Source of the DNA: CAYNHF01 sp964397045
GTDB lineage: Bacteria > Actinomycetota > Acidimicrobiia > Spongiisociales > UBA5794
NCBI GenBank assembly: GCA_964397045.1
Contig: CAYNHF010000034.1
Location: 1 to 64,000 of the forward strand
Length of the DNA: 64,000 nucleotides
Direction: 5' to 3'
The notes under the pieces: generated by a model
Databases searched by the model: none
The model's input: the letters and a program-made list of their open reading frames with translations, nothing else
Told to the model about the DNA's origin: nothing
Shown here: positions 23,966 through 34,774 of the stretch, one piece after another
How the letters are laid out: every line of letters starts with the position of its first letter
How positions within the stretch are numbered: position 1 is the stretch's first letter
Position numbers and translations under genes: made by a program

Positions 23966-26002
23966 TCATCGCTCGCCCACCCCCAACTTCTTCTCCAGAC
24001 GCTGGCTGTAGCGCGAGAAGCTGAACGTGAAGATCCAATAGATGATGGCGGCTGCGATCAGCGTTTCTTTGGTTGCGTTCTGGAAATTGAAGGGTACCGA
24101 CTGGTTCGGGATGACGTTGCGTGCGATCCGCAACAGATCGAAGAGACCGACGATCACGACCAGCGAGGTGTCCTTGAATACTGCGATCACCTGACCGACG
24201 ATGGCCGGGATCACCGCTCGCAAGGCCTGCGGCAGCGTGATGAAAACCGTCATCTGGACGGTCGACATGCCAAGCGCCATGGCGGCTTCGTTCTGACCAC
24301 GGGGAATCGATTGCAGGCCACCACGCACGTTCTCTGCGAGGTAGGCGGCCGAGAACAAGGTCATCACCAGGATGGCGCGCAACACGCCGCTGAGGGTCAC
24401 GTTGGGAGGCAGCGCCACCGGCAGCAGCAGGAAACCGATCAGGAGCAGCGTGATGAGCGGTACCCCCCGCACGATCTCGATGTAGCCGGTAGACAGCACG
24501 CGGAAGATTGGCATCGAAGATGTCCTGCCCAGCGCCAACAACACGCCAAGCGGGAACGAAGCAGCCAGCGAGACCACCGACAGGATGATGGTGAGGGAGA
24601 GACCACCTATGAAGAAGGACCCAGACACCTCGACAGTCGACACCGTGCTGGTGATCACCATCAGGTAGACGAGGATGATCACCCACGCCACCCACAACCC
24701 GAGGTAGCGGCGCCTGGCGGCGCCTTCGCCGCCGAAGGTGGGGGAGGCGAGGGCGAAGAGCGCAAGCGAGAACACGAGCCACCGGACCAGGTATTCGCTG
24801 TAGTCGGAAGTGCTCTCGAATACGAAGATGCCAACGACGAAGAGCGCGAAAACCACCGCCGCGACGTACCTGCCCATCTCGCCTCCGACCCAGCCGCGGG
24901 TGGAAAGGGCGTACACCGCGAGGATGCCAAGCATCACCGCCAGGACGAGTCCGGTGCGATCGGCGGGAACGAAGAACAGCAAGATGCCGGTGACCAGGAG
25001 GAGGCCGGAAACGACCCGACTCGATTCGTTGGTGTGTGGGGTGGTCAGTTGGCCGAGCAACAAATACCCGACGATGCCAAACGCGATCCCTACCGGGAGG
25101 TACCAGGCTCGGATCCGTTCGTAATCGAGCGCCGGGTCGCGCAAGATCACCAGCACGATGACCGGGAAAGCCGCCACCCACAACCCGATCACGATATTGC
25201 GCGTGATCTCGTAAGCCCGCGCTGCCAGGTTGTCCGCCATGACCTTGCCTATCAAGTAGGCAATTGCGCCAACCGCCATGATGACGACCCACGGGATGAC
25301 CGTGCTGTTCTCCAGCCGAGTGAACTCGATCGTCAGGCGCTGGATCCCGTCCTGTTCGACCGAGGGTCCCGGCACGGGTACGTACAAGTTGGGCAGCGCA
25401 ACGGCAACCCCCACCATCGCAAGGCCGAGTAACCCCATGACCGAGATTCGGTCGTCCTTCGGGTTCTTGAGGCGGGTGATACCCCATCCGATGGCGATGA
25501 TGACGGCGCCGACCCCGAAGGCGGTACCCATCTGGGTAGCGCTGATGCTGCCTCCGCCGGGGTCGATCGAGAATAAGATCTTCACGTTGAGCCAGCCGAG
25601 GAAGAACGCCGCGGCGATGGTGGCGCCGATGCCGATGAGGGTACGGCCCACCCGCAGCGGGGAGACCTTGCCCCCCGTGCGCCATAGTGCAAGCGTCAGT
25701 CCGAGCAGCGCGGCGACGATGCCCACGGCGAGCCATACCCGCACGATCTGCTCTTCAGGGTACGCCTGGATCATCAAGAGGCGGGCGTTGGTGGTGATGG
25801 CGTCCCAACGCCTTCCCTCATCGAAGACGAAGTTCATGGCCCCCGACGTGAAGTAGATGACGATCACGCCGAAGATGACGCTCAACGCGCCGCTGGCCGG
25901 GGTCGCGAACAGGTTCTCCTTCAACCACAAACCGGCCCCGCGCGGCGGTGGCTCGGGCGGAATCTCGCTGACGTCGGTGATGGTGGTGATGCGATCTGTC
26001 AT
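23966..26002 (-). CDS. aapM: General L-amino-acid ABC transporter, permease AapM-like, enlarged
   Basis: The 678-residue inner-membrane permease ends in a normal HisM/AapM domain: FFIGGLSLTIILSVVSLAASFPLGVLLALGR, in parts GLSLTIILSVV and FPLGVLLALGR, then EIVRGVPLITLLL, the EAA-type loop GQNEAAMALGMSTVQM, and RIARNVIPNQS. In front of it lies about 400 residues with roughly ten additional hydrophobic segments, where AapM proteins normally have far fewer (family total about 380-400). The extra region has no motif I recognise. The start ATG lies 1 nt past the stop of aapQ. Confidence 0.88.
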   Translation of the reverse strand: MTDRITTITDVSEIPPEPPPRGAGLWLKENLFATPASGALSVIFGVIVIYFTSGAMNFVFDEGRRWDAITTNARLLMIQAYPEEQIVRVWLAVGIVAALLGLTLALWRTGGKVSPLRVGRTLIGIGATIAAAFFLGWLNVKILFSIDPGGGSISATQMGTAFGVGAVIIAIGWGITRLKNPKDDRISVMGLLGLAMVGVAVALPNLYVPVPGPSVEQDGIQRLTIEFTRLENSTVIPWVVIMAVGAIAYLIGKVMADNLAARAYEITRNIVIGLWVAAFPVIVLVILRDPALDYERIRAWYLPVGIAFGIVGYLLLGQLTTPHTNESSRVVSGLLLVTGILLFFVPADRTGLVLAVMLGILAVYALSTRGWVGGEMGRYVAAVVFALFVVGIFVFESTSDYSEYLVRWLVFSLALFALASPTFGGEGAARRRYLGLWVAWVIILVYLMVITSTVSTVEVSGSFFIGGLSLTIILSVVSLAASFPLGVLLALGRTSSMPIFRVLSTGYIEIVRGVPLITLLLIGFLLLPVALPPNVTLSGVLRAILVMTLFSAAYLAENVRGGLQSIPRGQNEAAMALGMSTVQMTVFITLPQALRAVIPAIVGQVIAVFKDTSLVVIVGLFDLLRIARNVIPNQSVPFNFQNATKETLIAAAIIYWIFTFSFSRYSQRLEKKLGVGER

Positions 26003-26003
26003 A

Positions 26004-27554
26004 TCAACGCTCCACCAGCTTCAGCTTGCGGTTGTAGTAGTTGACGATCGCCGAGATCGTCAAGCTGACGGTCAGGAAGAATGCCATCCACACGAGGATG
26101 ACGGGCAGTGACTGTCCCGTCTGGTTGATGAGCGTGTTGCCCACGCTGACGATGTCGGCGTACGCAACTGCGAGGCCGAGTGACGTGTTCTTCGCCAGGT
26201 TGAGGTACTGGTTGCCGAGCGGTGGCATGATGATGCGGAACGCCTGCGGCAGGATGATCAGCCGCAGATACTGGCTCCGGGTGAGCCCGACGGCCTGGGA
26301 TGCCTCGGTCTGGCCCTTCGACACCGCCAGGATGCCGCCGCGCACGATCTCGGCAATGAAGGACGCGGTGTAGAGGGTCACCCCGATCCAAATCGCGAAG
26401 AACGGTGGAGTGATGACGACGCCGGTGGTCGAGTACTGGACGAAACCGCCGGTGCCCCGCAGCTCGACGGCCGCACTCTGCCAGTCGATCGGAGCACCCG
26501 AATCGCCGGTGAACCGGGTCTCCGCCCACAGGAACAGGTTCGAGAGCCCTTCGCGCAGCTGCTCACCAACCGTCGCCGGTCCTTGTGTGGTCTGCACCAC
26601 CTGGTTTCCGATCCAGAGAAGCATGAACGCCACCAGGATCGAGCCGACCGCGGCGAACACGACCCGGAACACGTCGTCGTCGCTGAACTTGCCGTAGCCG
26701 GCCGGTGTCTTGCGAGCTGCGAAGAAGCCCCAGATCCAGCGGGCGGCGAGGAAGAGCACGAACGCCGCCAGCAGGCCCGGGATGAGCCAGGTCGGAAGCG
26801 CCTCGATGAATGAGCTCACGGCTCCCCAGAACCCACCGAGGAAACCGAAGATCGGGTGAGCAAACCACCCGATGAACATGAAGAGCAGGAACGTGATCCC
26901 GGCGTACGTAAGCGCAAACGAAGCCTTCCCGGTGCGCTCCTGATACTTCTTGCGCCATCTCGCCACCAAGAACGCGGCGATGCCGCCGAAGATGACGAAC
27001 ATCAGCCACTGCCAGAACCCAACCGACGGAAAGGCCCACGCCACCGCCACCCCCTTGTTGGACACGTGGATCAGCTTGTCTCCAACATCGGTTTCTGCGA
27101 TGCCGGTGAGGCCGATGATCAGTGCCTGCCAGAAGAAGATCTGGACGAGGAGCGGGATGTTGCGAATGGTCTCGATGTAGACGGCGGCGACCTTGTTCAC
27201 GATGAAGTTGCTCGACAGCCGGAACACACCGATCAGGGTTCCGAGGATGGTTGCCGCGATGATCCCGGAGATCGCGATCCGCAGCGTGTTGATGATCCCG
27301 ACCACCAGTGCCTTGGCTCCCGTGGTCGGCGTCAGGTCGATGCCTTCCCGGATCGAAATCCCGGGGGGGTCGCTCAACCAGTCGAAGTTGAAGTTGATGC
27401 CGCTGTTCGAGAAGTTGGTGGCGGCCCTGCTCCCCAGCAGCCAGGCTACGAACAGCAGCGAGATGAGCACCATGATCTGGGCAACCCACTTGAGCACAGC
27501 CCCGTTGCGCCAAATGGGCGCCTTCTTGTGCTTCCTGGCTTCGGTGGTAGTCAC
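26004..27554 (-). CDS. aapQ: General L-amino-acid ABC transporter, permease AapQ-like, enlarged
   Basis: The 516-residue permease starts with a basic segment and a membrane helix (IMVLISLLFVAWLLG). It keeps the AapQ landmarks: NFDWLSDPPGISIREGI, NTLRIAISGIIAATILGT, YIETIRNIPLLVQIFFWQ, SFIAEIVRGGILAVSKGQTEASQAVGL (in parts SFIAEIVRGGI and GQTEASQAVGL) and a final HisM-type segment. About 110 residues more than usual are inserted as extra helices in the middle (about 170-320). GTG at 27554 is chosen for its GAAGGAGG site 10 nt upstream; GTG 27584 is the alternative. Confidence 0.88.
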   Translation of the reverse strand: MTTTEARKHKKAPIWRNGAVLKWVAQIMVLISLLFVAWLLGSRAATNFSNSGINFNFDWLSDPPGISIREGIDLTPTTGAKALVVGIINTLRIAISGIIAATILGTLIGVFRLSSNFIVNKVAAVYIETIRNIPLLVQIFFWQALIIGLTGIAETDVGDKLIHVSNKGVAVAWAFPSVGFWQWLMFVIFGGIAAFLVARWRKKYQERTGKASFALTYAGITFLLFMFIGWFAHPIFGFLGGFWGAVSSFIEALPTWLIPGLLAAFVLFLAARWIWGFFAARKTPAGYGKFSDDDVFRVVFAAVGSILVAFMLLWIGNQVVQTTQGPATVGEQLREGLSNLFLWAETRFTGDSGAPIDWQSAAVELRGTGGFVQYSTTGVVITPPFFAIWIGVTLYTASFIAEIVRGGILAVSKGQTEASQAVGLTRSQYLRLIILPQAFRIIMPPLGNQYLNLAKNTSLGLAVAYADIVSVGNTLINQTGQSLPVILVWMAFFLTVSLTISAIVNYYNRKLKLVER

Positions 27555-27646
27555 CGCTCGCCGACCTCCTTCGCCGGTTCTCACCGGCCCGATGAATCTA
27601 GCTGCGCTCCCCGACCGATTGCCACCGGTTGGTAGCTCGAGACGCG

Positions 27647-27674
27647 AGGAAGGGGCGCCGAAGCGCCCCTTCCT
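27647..27674 (-). promoter_or_regulatory. Intercistronic hairpin between aapJ and aapQ
   Basis: Read on the minus strand, AGGAAGGGGCG and CGCCCCTTCCT form a perfect 11-bp stem closed by a CUUCGG-type loop, among the most stable RNA loops. There is no T-tract. It lies right after aapJ, a place where such hairpins protect the abundant binding-protein mRNA and reduce read-through to the permease genes. Confidence 0.6.
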
Positions 27675-27698
27675 GGTGTCTTGGCTACGGCTGCTCGG

Positions 27699-28826
27699 TC
27701 AACGTGCTGGCGGTGCGTACTGCATGCCGCCGTTGAAGAAGTAGTCGTTGAAGCTGCCTTCGCGGCTCAGGCCCACCGGGCCGAGGTTGGCAACGTACAC
27801 GTCGTTGTAGTTTCCGACCTGCTTGATGGCCTGGTAGTAGGCGTCTGCCGACAGACCCATCTTGGTCTGCAGCTCACCCTCACCACCGAAGAGCCGGGTT
27901 GCCTCTGGATCCCACTCGACACTGTCGATGTTGTCCTTGGTGATGCCCTTCTCGTCTGCGATGACCATCCCCCACACGAGCCAGTTGACGACGTCGGCGA
28001 ACTGAGAGTCGTTCTGCCGGTAGACCGGACCGAGCGGCTCTTTGGAGATCGGCGCCTTGGGGAAGATCACCCATGTGCCGGGGGCCACATCGCCTGCGGC
28101 TTCGCGAGAAGCCTTGTTGCCGACCAGGCCCGAACCGTCTGTGGTCACCAGGTCACATGAACCGGCCACCAGTTTGTCCATCGCCTCCGGGAACTCCTCG
28201 ACCGTCTCGAGGACGATCGCGGCACCGCCGAGTGCTGCCCACTCCGTGATGTTCTTCTCGGTCGTCGTACCAGCGTTGGTGCAGAGGATGGCTCCGTCGA
28301 CGTCTGCGGGACCAGAGTCCTCGCTGAACTTCGAGGCGGCGCCCATCAGCTGCTGCCCGTCGTAGTACGTGGTTGGAGCAAAGTCCATTGCCAGGTCCGT
28401 ATCACGGCTCTGGGTGTGGGTCGTGTTGCGGATCAACACGTCGATCTCTTTGTTGTTCAGTGCCTCGAACCGCTGGGCGGCTGTGAGCGCACGGAACTCG
28501 ACCTTGCTGGCGTCACCGAGAATCGCCGCGGCAAGTGCACGGCAGTAGTCGGCATCGAAGCCGGTCGTCGACCCGTCTGGCTGCGTCTCTGAGAACGCAA
28601 CGGCAGTGCCGCTGACGCCGCAGAGCAGCTTGTCACGAGCAATGATTTCGGCAAGCGTGCCTTCGCCGCTTGCCTGGCCTCCATCGCCACCACCGGTGGC
28701 GGCAGTTGTCGTTGTGGCGGTGTCGGCTGCGGTCGTGGACGTGGTGTCCTCGCCCTCATCCGTCCCACCACAAGCAGCTGCTACGAGCGCCAAGACGGCC
28801 ACCAGGGCCGCTAGTCGCTTCCACAT
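27699..28826 (-). CDS. aapJ: General L-amino-acid-binding lipoprotein
   Basis: The 375-residue solute-binding protein has a signal sequence ending in a lipobox (LALVAAACGG, Cys at 19), so it should be lipid-anchored outside the cell membrane. A Thr/Gly-rich linker (20-55) precedes the binding domain: LLCGVSGTAVAFSETQPDGSTTGFDADYCRALAAA, seen as LLCGVSG and GFDADYCRALAAA, then FRALTAAQRFEALNNKEIDVLIRNTTHT in shorter blocks, and CDLVTTDGSGL. These match AapJ/BztA. It is the first gene of aapJ-Q-M-P. Confidence 0.92.
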   Translation of the reverse strand: MWKRLAALVAVLALVAAACGGTDEGEDTTSTTAADTATTTTAATGGGDGGQASGEGTLAEIIARDKLLCGVSGTAVAFSETQPDGSTTGFDADYCRALAAAILGDASKVEFRALTAAQRFEALNNKEIDVLIRNTTHTQSRDTDLAMDFAPTTYYDGQQLMGAASKFSEDSGPADVDGAILCTNAGTTTEKNITEWAALGGAAIVLETVEEFPEAMDKLVAGSCDLVTTDGSGLVGNKASREAAGDVAPGTWVIFPKAPISKEPLGPVYRQNDSQFADVVNWLVWGMVIADEKGITKDNIDSVEWDPEATRLFGGEGELQTKMGLSADAYYQAIKQVGNYNDVYVANLGPVGLSREGSFNDYFFNGGMQYAPPAR

Positions 28827-28868
28827 AAGGGGATCCCCTCTCCTACTTTGTCTGGGTTCTCGTCGCGT

Positions 28869-28889
28869 GGCCGTCAGTCAACGACGGCC
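28869..28889 (-). promoter_or_regulatory. Hairpin in the aapJ upstream region
   Basis: GGCCGTC / GACGGCC with a 7-nt loop lies about 45-60 nt upstream of the aapJ start. The rest of the 228-nt gap 28827-29054 holds no gene; it should contain the aapJ promoter, but I see no convincing -35/-10 pair. Confidence 0.35.
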
Positions 28890-29054
28890 TTGCGGTGCCA
28901 GAAAGCTAGTCCGCGCTGCGCTGCGCCGCCACAAGTTCGCGCCCGCCAGCCTCGTGACCTGGGGTTTTGCCCACGCGTTCCGGTGTGGAAGTCGAACTTG
29001 CAACCAAGCTTGCCATCTGCCGTGACCTGCGATGGACCAGAATCTGGCAGAAGT

Positions 29055-29579
29055 TCAGACGCCCTGGGTGTGGAAGAAGACTCGCCGTTCGCGGGCCTGA
29101 TCGAGCTCGAGGAACATGATTCGCTGCCACCGACCGACGATCACCTCGCCGTCTACGACCGGGATGGTCACCGATGGCTGCCCGACGAGCAGCTGCCGGC
29201 AGTGGGCGTGTCCGTTGATGAACTCGTCCTCCTGTAGATTCTCGGTTCGTACTGAATGGTCGTCGTGTTCGTAGTAGTGATCCTCAGCCACCAGCCGTTC
29301 GATCATCCTGCCGTAGTCGTTGAGAAACCCGGTCTCCGATTCGTTGATGATCACAGACGTCGTGGTGTGTGGGGAATATACGGTGACCTGCCCATGACGC
29401 ACCCCAGATCTGGCAACGACCTCTCGCGCAACGTCCGTCACGTCCCAGAACTCGTTCGGGGTGGTGGTGGTGAAATGCAAGGCCTCGGTGCGAATCGTCG
29501 GGTCCTGCGAGGACGCCAGCACGGCAAGCGGGCCCTCCGGCCGACGTGAGCCTTGCCTGACGACTGTGGAATCTTCCAA
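29055..29579 (-). CDS. YjbQ / UPF0047 family protein
   Basis: The 174-residue protein is a YjbQ-family domain: IRTEALHFTTTTPNEFWDVT, then GQVTVYSPHTTTSVIINE with conserved His/Thr, LVAEDHYYEHDDHSVRTENLQEDEFINGHAHCRQLL (seen as YYEHDD and GHAHCRQLL), and GRWQRIMFLELDQARERRV. Weak secondary thiamine-phosphate synthase activity is reported for the family; the true role is unclear. The TTG at 29579 gives about 30 extra N-terminal residues compared with typical members, so the real start may be further in. Confidence 0.85.
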   Translation of the reverse strand: MEDSTVVRQGSRRPEGPLAVLASSQDPTIRTEALHFTTTTPNEFWDVTDVAREVVARSGVRHGQVTVYSPHTTTSVIINESETGFLNDYGRMIERLVAEDHYYEHDDHSVRTENLQEDEFINGHAHCRQLLVGQPSVTIPVVDGEVIVGRWQRIMFLELDQARERRVFFHTQGV

Positions 29580-29613
29580 GGGAACTCACTCCAGGTGTGA
29601 ATGTGCCGGAACG

Positions 29614-30276
29614 TTACCCGGCGCGCAAGCCTAGGGAGGCTACCTCGTTCTGTGCAGCTCGCGCCGGTTCGGAGCCCGGCGCACCATGACGAACCATCCT
29701 GAGCCGGAGACCGAGGGCGGCAGGGACTTCGGCGGCAGGCTCCGGGGCTGCAACCAGATCCTCGACTCCAGAGACGAGCAGCGAGCCGAGCATCGAGGCG
29801 AGCCCTGCGGCGTCGCCCGCCGCGAACGAACCATCTGCCATGGCACTCATGCAGGTCGCGATGAGGTCGTCCGTCACCTCAACGAACTGTGGAAGCTGAC
29901 GAACCTGGACATCGCGAGGCAGGCGGCGATGTACCTCGAGCATGATCCGGGCGTACGTCGGATGGGCGGCAGCCATCTCGAAAGCAGATTCGAACATCGC
30001 TTCGACTCTGGCCATCGGGGGTGCAGACGGAAGTTGTGAGAACCAGCCGTCGACCAGCGGAGCTATCCGCTCGACGATCAGCGCGGTCAACACCTCGTCC
30101 TTGTTCGCAAAGTAGTCGTAGATAGAAGAGCGGGGCAGCTCGCTGAGATCCGACAGGACACTCAGCGATGTGCCGTCGTAGCCGAAACGCCCCACCGACT
30201 CTTCGGCAGCGTCGAGAATGGCGTCGCGGGTGTACGCCTTATGAGTCGGGATGTCTGCGGCCCTGATGCGCGGCAT
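29614..30276 (-). CDS. TetR-family transcriptional regulator
   Basis: The 220-residue regulator has an N-terminal TetR helix-turn-helix: YTRDAILDAAEESVGRFGYDGTSLSVLSD in shorter blocks, then LPRSSIYDYFANKDEVLTALI. The ligand-binding half is helical with no recognised specificity. A GAGAGG site precedes the ATG. It is divergent to purA across a 196-nt gap that should hold both promoters. Confidence 0.9.
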   Translation of the reverse strand: MPRIRAADIPTHKAYTRDAILDAAEESVGRFGYDGTSLSVLSDLSELPRSSIYDYFANKDEVLTALIVERIAPLVDGWFSQLPSAPPMARVEAMFESAFEMAAAHPTYARIMLEVHRRLPRDVQVRQLPQFVEVTDDLIATCMSAMADGSFAAGDAAGLASMLGSLLVSGVEDLVAAPEPAAEVPAALGLRLRMVRHGAPGSEPARAAQNEVASLGLRAG

Positions 30277-30440
30277 GGGTCACACCTCTCGAAGGGGGTT
30301 CAGAACGGAGTGCGGGCATCGTAAGGGTGATTGCGGTATATGCGACACGATGGTGTCGCGGGCTCGACACTGCAGCGTCAGCGCGGCGAACTGCGGCGAG
30401 GGCAGGTGGGTGACAAGACGCCGGCGAGCCGTTGCACCCC

Positions 30441-30446
30441 TACAAT
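30441..30446 (+). promoter_or_regulatory. Candidate -10 element of purA (TACAAT)
   Basis: TACAAT lies 26 nt before the purA ATG, giving a leader of about 20 nt that contains a GGGAG ribosome-binding site. No -35 at 16-18 nt is convincing. Confidence 0.35.
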
Positions 30447-30472
30447 GCGGTGTCACCGCCACCGGGAGTCAC

Positions 30473-31755
<1,283 letters not shown>

Positions 31756-31759
<4 letters not shown>

Positions 31760-33003
31760 AAGTGCTCTTGCTGGGTGGTGGTGGCCGGGAACACGCCATT
31801 GGATGGAAGCTCGCTCAGAGCCCGGACCTGCGGGGGCTGGTGTCTGCGCCCGGCAATCCCGGTCTCGCCGAACTGGGTGCAGTCGTGCCGGACATCGACA
31901 TCACCGACCCCGCCGCCGTCACGGATCTGGCCGTCGCCAATGGCGTGGACCTGGTGGTGATCGGTCCAGAGGCGCCGCTGGCAGCCGGGGTCGTCGACGA
32001 TCTCGTCGCAAGCGACATCGCCGCCTTCGGACCGTCTGCAGCTGGGGCCCGACTCGAAGCCTCGAAGGCGTACGCCAAGGAGATCATGGCCCGCGCCGAC
32101 ATCCCGACGGCACCGGCTCGGACCTTCACCGACTTCGAAGCAGCCGTGACCTACCTGCGAGAACTGGAGGCGCCGTGGGTGGTGAAAGCCGACGGCCTGG
32201 CTGCCGGCAAGGGGGTGCTGGTAACCGAGGACATCATCGCAGCTGAGGGCTGGGTGCGGGTGTGTCTCGACGGCCACTTCGGTGATGCGGGCTCGACGGT
32301 GGTGATCGAGCAGCACCTCGACGGTCAGGAGGTGTCTGTGCTGGCGGTGTGTGACGGCGAACGCGCCCTGATCCTCGAGCCGGCACGTGACTACAAGCGA
32401 CTCAACGACGGCGGCACCGGGCCTAACACCGGAGGCATGGGGTGCTTCTCACCGGTCGCCGACCTGCCACCGGGCCTGAAGGAGATGGTCCTCAACGAGG
32501 TCCTCGAGCCTGCGCTGGCAGCGCTCGCTGAAGACGGGGTGAGCTATCGCGGCTTCTTGTTCGCCGGCATGATGCTCACCGCAGACGGTCCCAAGGTCCT
32601 CGAGTTCAACTGCCGCCTCGGCGACCCGGAAACCCAGGTGATTCTGCCCCGGCTCGACGAGGACTTCCTCCAGCTGCTGGCAGGCGCCACCCGGGGCGAG
32701 CTCGAAGCTCGAGCGCTTCGCTTCTCCAGCCTGGCTGCCGTCGACGTGGTACTCACCGCAGACGGGTACCCGGAGAACCCGCTGACTGGCAAACGGATCG
32801 AGTTCGGTGCGGTGCCGGACGACGTGCTCGTGTTCCATGCCGGCACGAAGCGCACCGCGGACGGACTCCGCAGCAGCGGCGGCAGGGTCCTCAATGTCGT
32901 CGGCCTGGGACCGGACGTCGCTACCGCTCGCGCCAGTGCCTACGCCGGAGCCGCCGAGATTCAATTCGAGGGCAAGCAACACCGAAAGGACATCGCAGGG
33001 TGA
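31756..33003 (+). CDS. purD: Phosphoribosylamine-glycine ligase (GAR synthetase)
   Basis: The 415-residue ATP-grasp enzyme joins phosphoribosylamine and glycine, step two of purine synthesis. It begins MKVLLLGGGGREHAI and contains GLVSAPGNPGLAELG, WVVKADGLAAGKGVLV, the PurD signature RDYKRLNDGGTGPNTGGMG and FNCRLGDPETQVILPRL. It overlaps purA and purE by 4 bp each. Confidence 0.97.
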
Positions 33004-33446
33004 AGGTCGCCATCCTCATGGGCTCAGACAAAGACATGGGCAAGATGCAGGCCGCGGCAGACGTGCTCTCCGGGTTCGGGGTGGAGCACGAGGTGCACGT
33101 GATGTCGGCGCACCGCACCCCGGAAAGGGTGGCAGAGTTCGTTTCGACGGCGGCAGACTCCGGCTTCGGAGTCATCATCTGCGGCGCTGGCAAGGCGGCC
33201 CATCTGGCGGGAGCAGCCGCGGCGCACAGCACGCTGCCCGTGATCGGCGTCCCGATCGCAGCCGGATCGATGGGTGGCCTCGACGCGCTGCTTTCGACCG
33301 TACAAATGCCAACCGGCATCCCGGTGGCAACGGTGGCGGTCGACTCTTCCGCCAACGCCGGCTATCTCGCAGCAGCCATCCTGGCGCTGGGTGATGCGGA
33401 GTTGACGGCCCGGCTCGAGGAGTATCGCACCGGGCTGAAGGCATGA
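33000..33446 (+). CDS. purE: N5-carboxyaminoimidazole ribonucleotide mutase
   Basis: The 148-residue class I PurE converts N5-CAIR to CAIR. Family blocks are complete: ILMGSDKDMGKMQAAADVL, EVHVMSAHRTPERV with the catalytic His, VIICGAGKAAHLAGAAAAHS, PVIGVPIAAGSMGGLDALLSTVQMP in shorter parts, and NAGYLAAAIL. A GTG start overlaps the purD stop. A purK gene, needed with class I PurE, is not in the window. Confidence 0.96.
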   Translation: MKVAILMGSDKDMGKMQAAADVLSGFGVEHEVHVMSAHRTPERVAEFVSTAADSGFGVIICGAGKAAHLAGAAAAHSTLPVIGVPIAAGSMGGLDALLSTVQMPTGIPVATVAVDSSANAGYLAAAILALGDAELTARLEEYRTGLKA

Positions 33447-34741
33447 TTCCGCGCTATTCCCGGGCGGAGATGACCGCGCTGTGGAGTGAGCCCCACAAGT
33501 TGGCCGTGTGGAAGGAAGTCGAGACGCTGGTCGTCGAAGCCTGGGCTCAGCTCGGGGTGGCCCCGGAGACAGCGGCAAGCGCGTTGCGCGATGCCCCGGA
33601 AGTCGACATCGAGACGTGGAAAGCCCGCGAGGCCATCACGCACCACGACGTGGCTGCATTCGTCGATGTACTCGCTGCGGGAGTCACGGAAAGTGGCGAG
33701 TGGGTGCACTACGGCCTGACCTCTTCCGACGTCCTCGACACCGCCCAGGGAGTCATACTGCGCGAGGCGGCAGACCTGCTGATCGCCGGCGTCGAGACAC
33801 TCTTCTCCGTGGTGAAGGCCAGGGCGCTGGAGCACCGTGGCACCGTGATGGTCGGCCGCACCCACGGCATCTGGGCAGAGCCGACTTCGTTCGGTCTGAA
33901 GCTGGCGACCTGGGCGTTCGAGTTGGCCCGTGATCACGAGCGACTGGTGCGGGCGCGCCGGGCCGTCGCGGTGGGCAAGATCTCCGGCGCCGTCGGCACG
34001 TATGCCCACACCCCGCCCCGGGTCGAGGCCTACGTCATGGAACAGCTCGGGCTGATGGCGGAGCCTGCTTCCTCCCAGATCACGCACCGGGATCGCCATG
34101 CCGAGTACCTGAACACGATCGCACTGGTGGGTTCGTCCTTGGAACGATTCGCCACGGAACTCCGCCATCTGCAGCGCAGCGAGGTGCGCGAGGTCCGCGA
34201 GGCCTTCGACAGAGGCCAGAAGGGCTCGTCTGCGATGCCGCACAAACGCAACCCGATCGCAGCGGAAAACCTGACCGGGGTATCGCGGCTGCTGCGCGGC
34301 TACGCATCTGCCGGCATGGAGAACATTGCGCTGTGGCACGAGCGGGACATCTCTCACTCCTCGGTAGAGCGGGTGGCGCTGCCGGACGCCTCGATTCTGC
34401 TCGACTACGCGCTCGATCGGATGGCACGACTCGTCGCAGGGCTGGTCATCGATGAAGATCGGATGGCGGAGAATCTCGAAGCCACCAGAGGCCTGGTCTA
34501 CTCACAGGCGGTGCTCCTGGCCCTCATCGAGGAACAAGGGCTCACCCGGGACGATGCCTACGCCATCGTGCAACGCAACGGCATGGAAGCCTGGGACGAA
34601 GCCCTGCAGCTCCGCGACCTGTTGGCGAAGGACGGTGCCGTCACGATCTCGGCGGACACCCTGGCCGAATGTTTCAGTGCCGAACGCCACCTTCGCAACG
34701 CAGACGTCGTATTCGAGCGGCTGGAGGACACCGACATCTGA
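33443..34741 (+). CDS. purB: Adenylosuccinate lyase
   Basis: The 432-residue enzyme releases fumarate from SAICAR and from adenylosuccinate, acting in both the IMP and AMP branches. Motifs: MIPRYSRAEMTALWSE start, HYGLTSSDVLDTA, GRTHGIWAEPTSFG, and the fumarase-superfamily signature GSSAMPHKRNPIAAEN. The C-terminal helical domain is complete. It overlaps purE by 4 bp. Its stop codon lies inside an 18-bp tandem repeat. Confidence 0.97.
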   Translation: MIPRYSRAEMTALWSEPHKLAVWKEVETLVVEAWAQLGVAPETAASALRDAPEVDIETWKAREAITHHDVAAFVDVLAAGVTESGEWVHYGLTSSDVLDTAQGVILREAADLLIAGVETLFSVVKARALEHRGTVMVGRTHGIWAEPTSFGLKLATWAFELARDHERLVRARRAVAVGKISGAVGTYAHTPPRVEAYVMEQLGLMAEPASSQITHRDRHAEYLNTIALVGSSLERFATELRHLQRSEVREVREAFDRGQKGSSAMPHKRNPIAAENLTGVSRLLRGYASAGMENIALWHERDISHSSVERVALPDASILLDYALDRMARLVAGLVIDEDRMAENLEATRGLVYSQAVLLALIEEQGLTRDDAYAIVQRNGMEAWDEALQLRDLLAKDGAVTISADTLAECFSAERHLRNADVVFERLEDTDI

Positions 34742-34774
34742 CCTAGGGCCTGACGCCTGACCTAGGGCCTGACG
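34738..34774 (+). repeat. 18-bp tandem duplication at the purB stop
   Basis: CTGACCTAGGGCCTGACG occurs at 34738-34755 and again at 34757-34774 with one base between. The first copy includes the purB stop codon. It marks the junction between the purine block and the oppositely oriented Tad operon. Confidence 0.75.

Noticed and set aside
23705..25432. Long plus-strand open frame (575 codons) opposite aapP and aapM
   Set aside because: Its composition is dominated by Asp, His, Arg and Gln, as expected when a membrane-protein gene is read antisense. The minus-strand genes carry all conserved motifs.
28848..29237. Plus-strand open frame of 129 codons over the aapJ upstream region and yjbQ
   Set aside because: It partly overlaps yjbQ antisense, has no domain or ribosome-binding site, and the composition is not protein-like.
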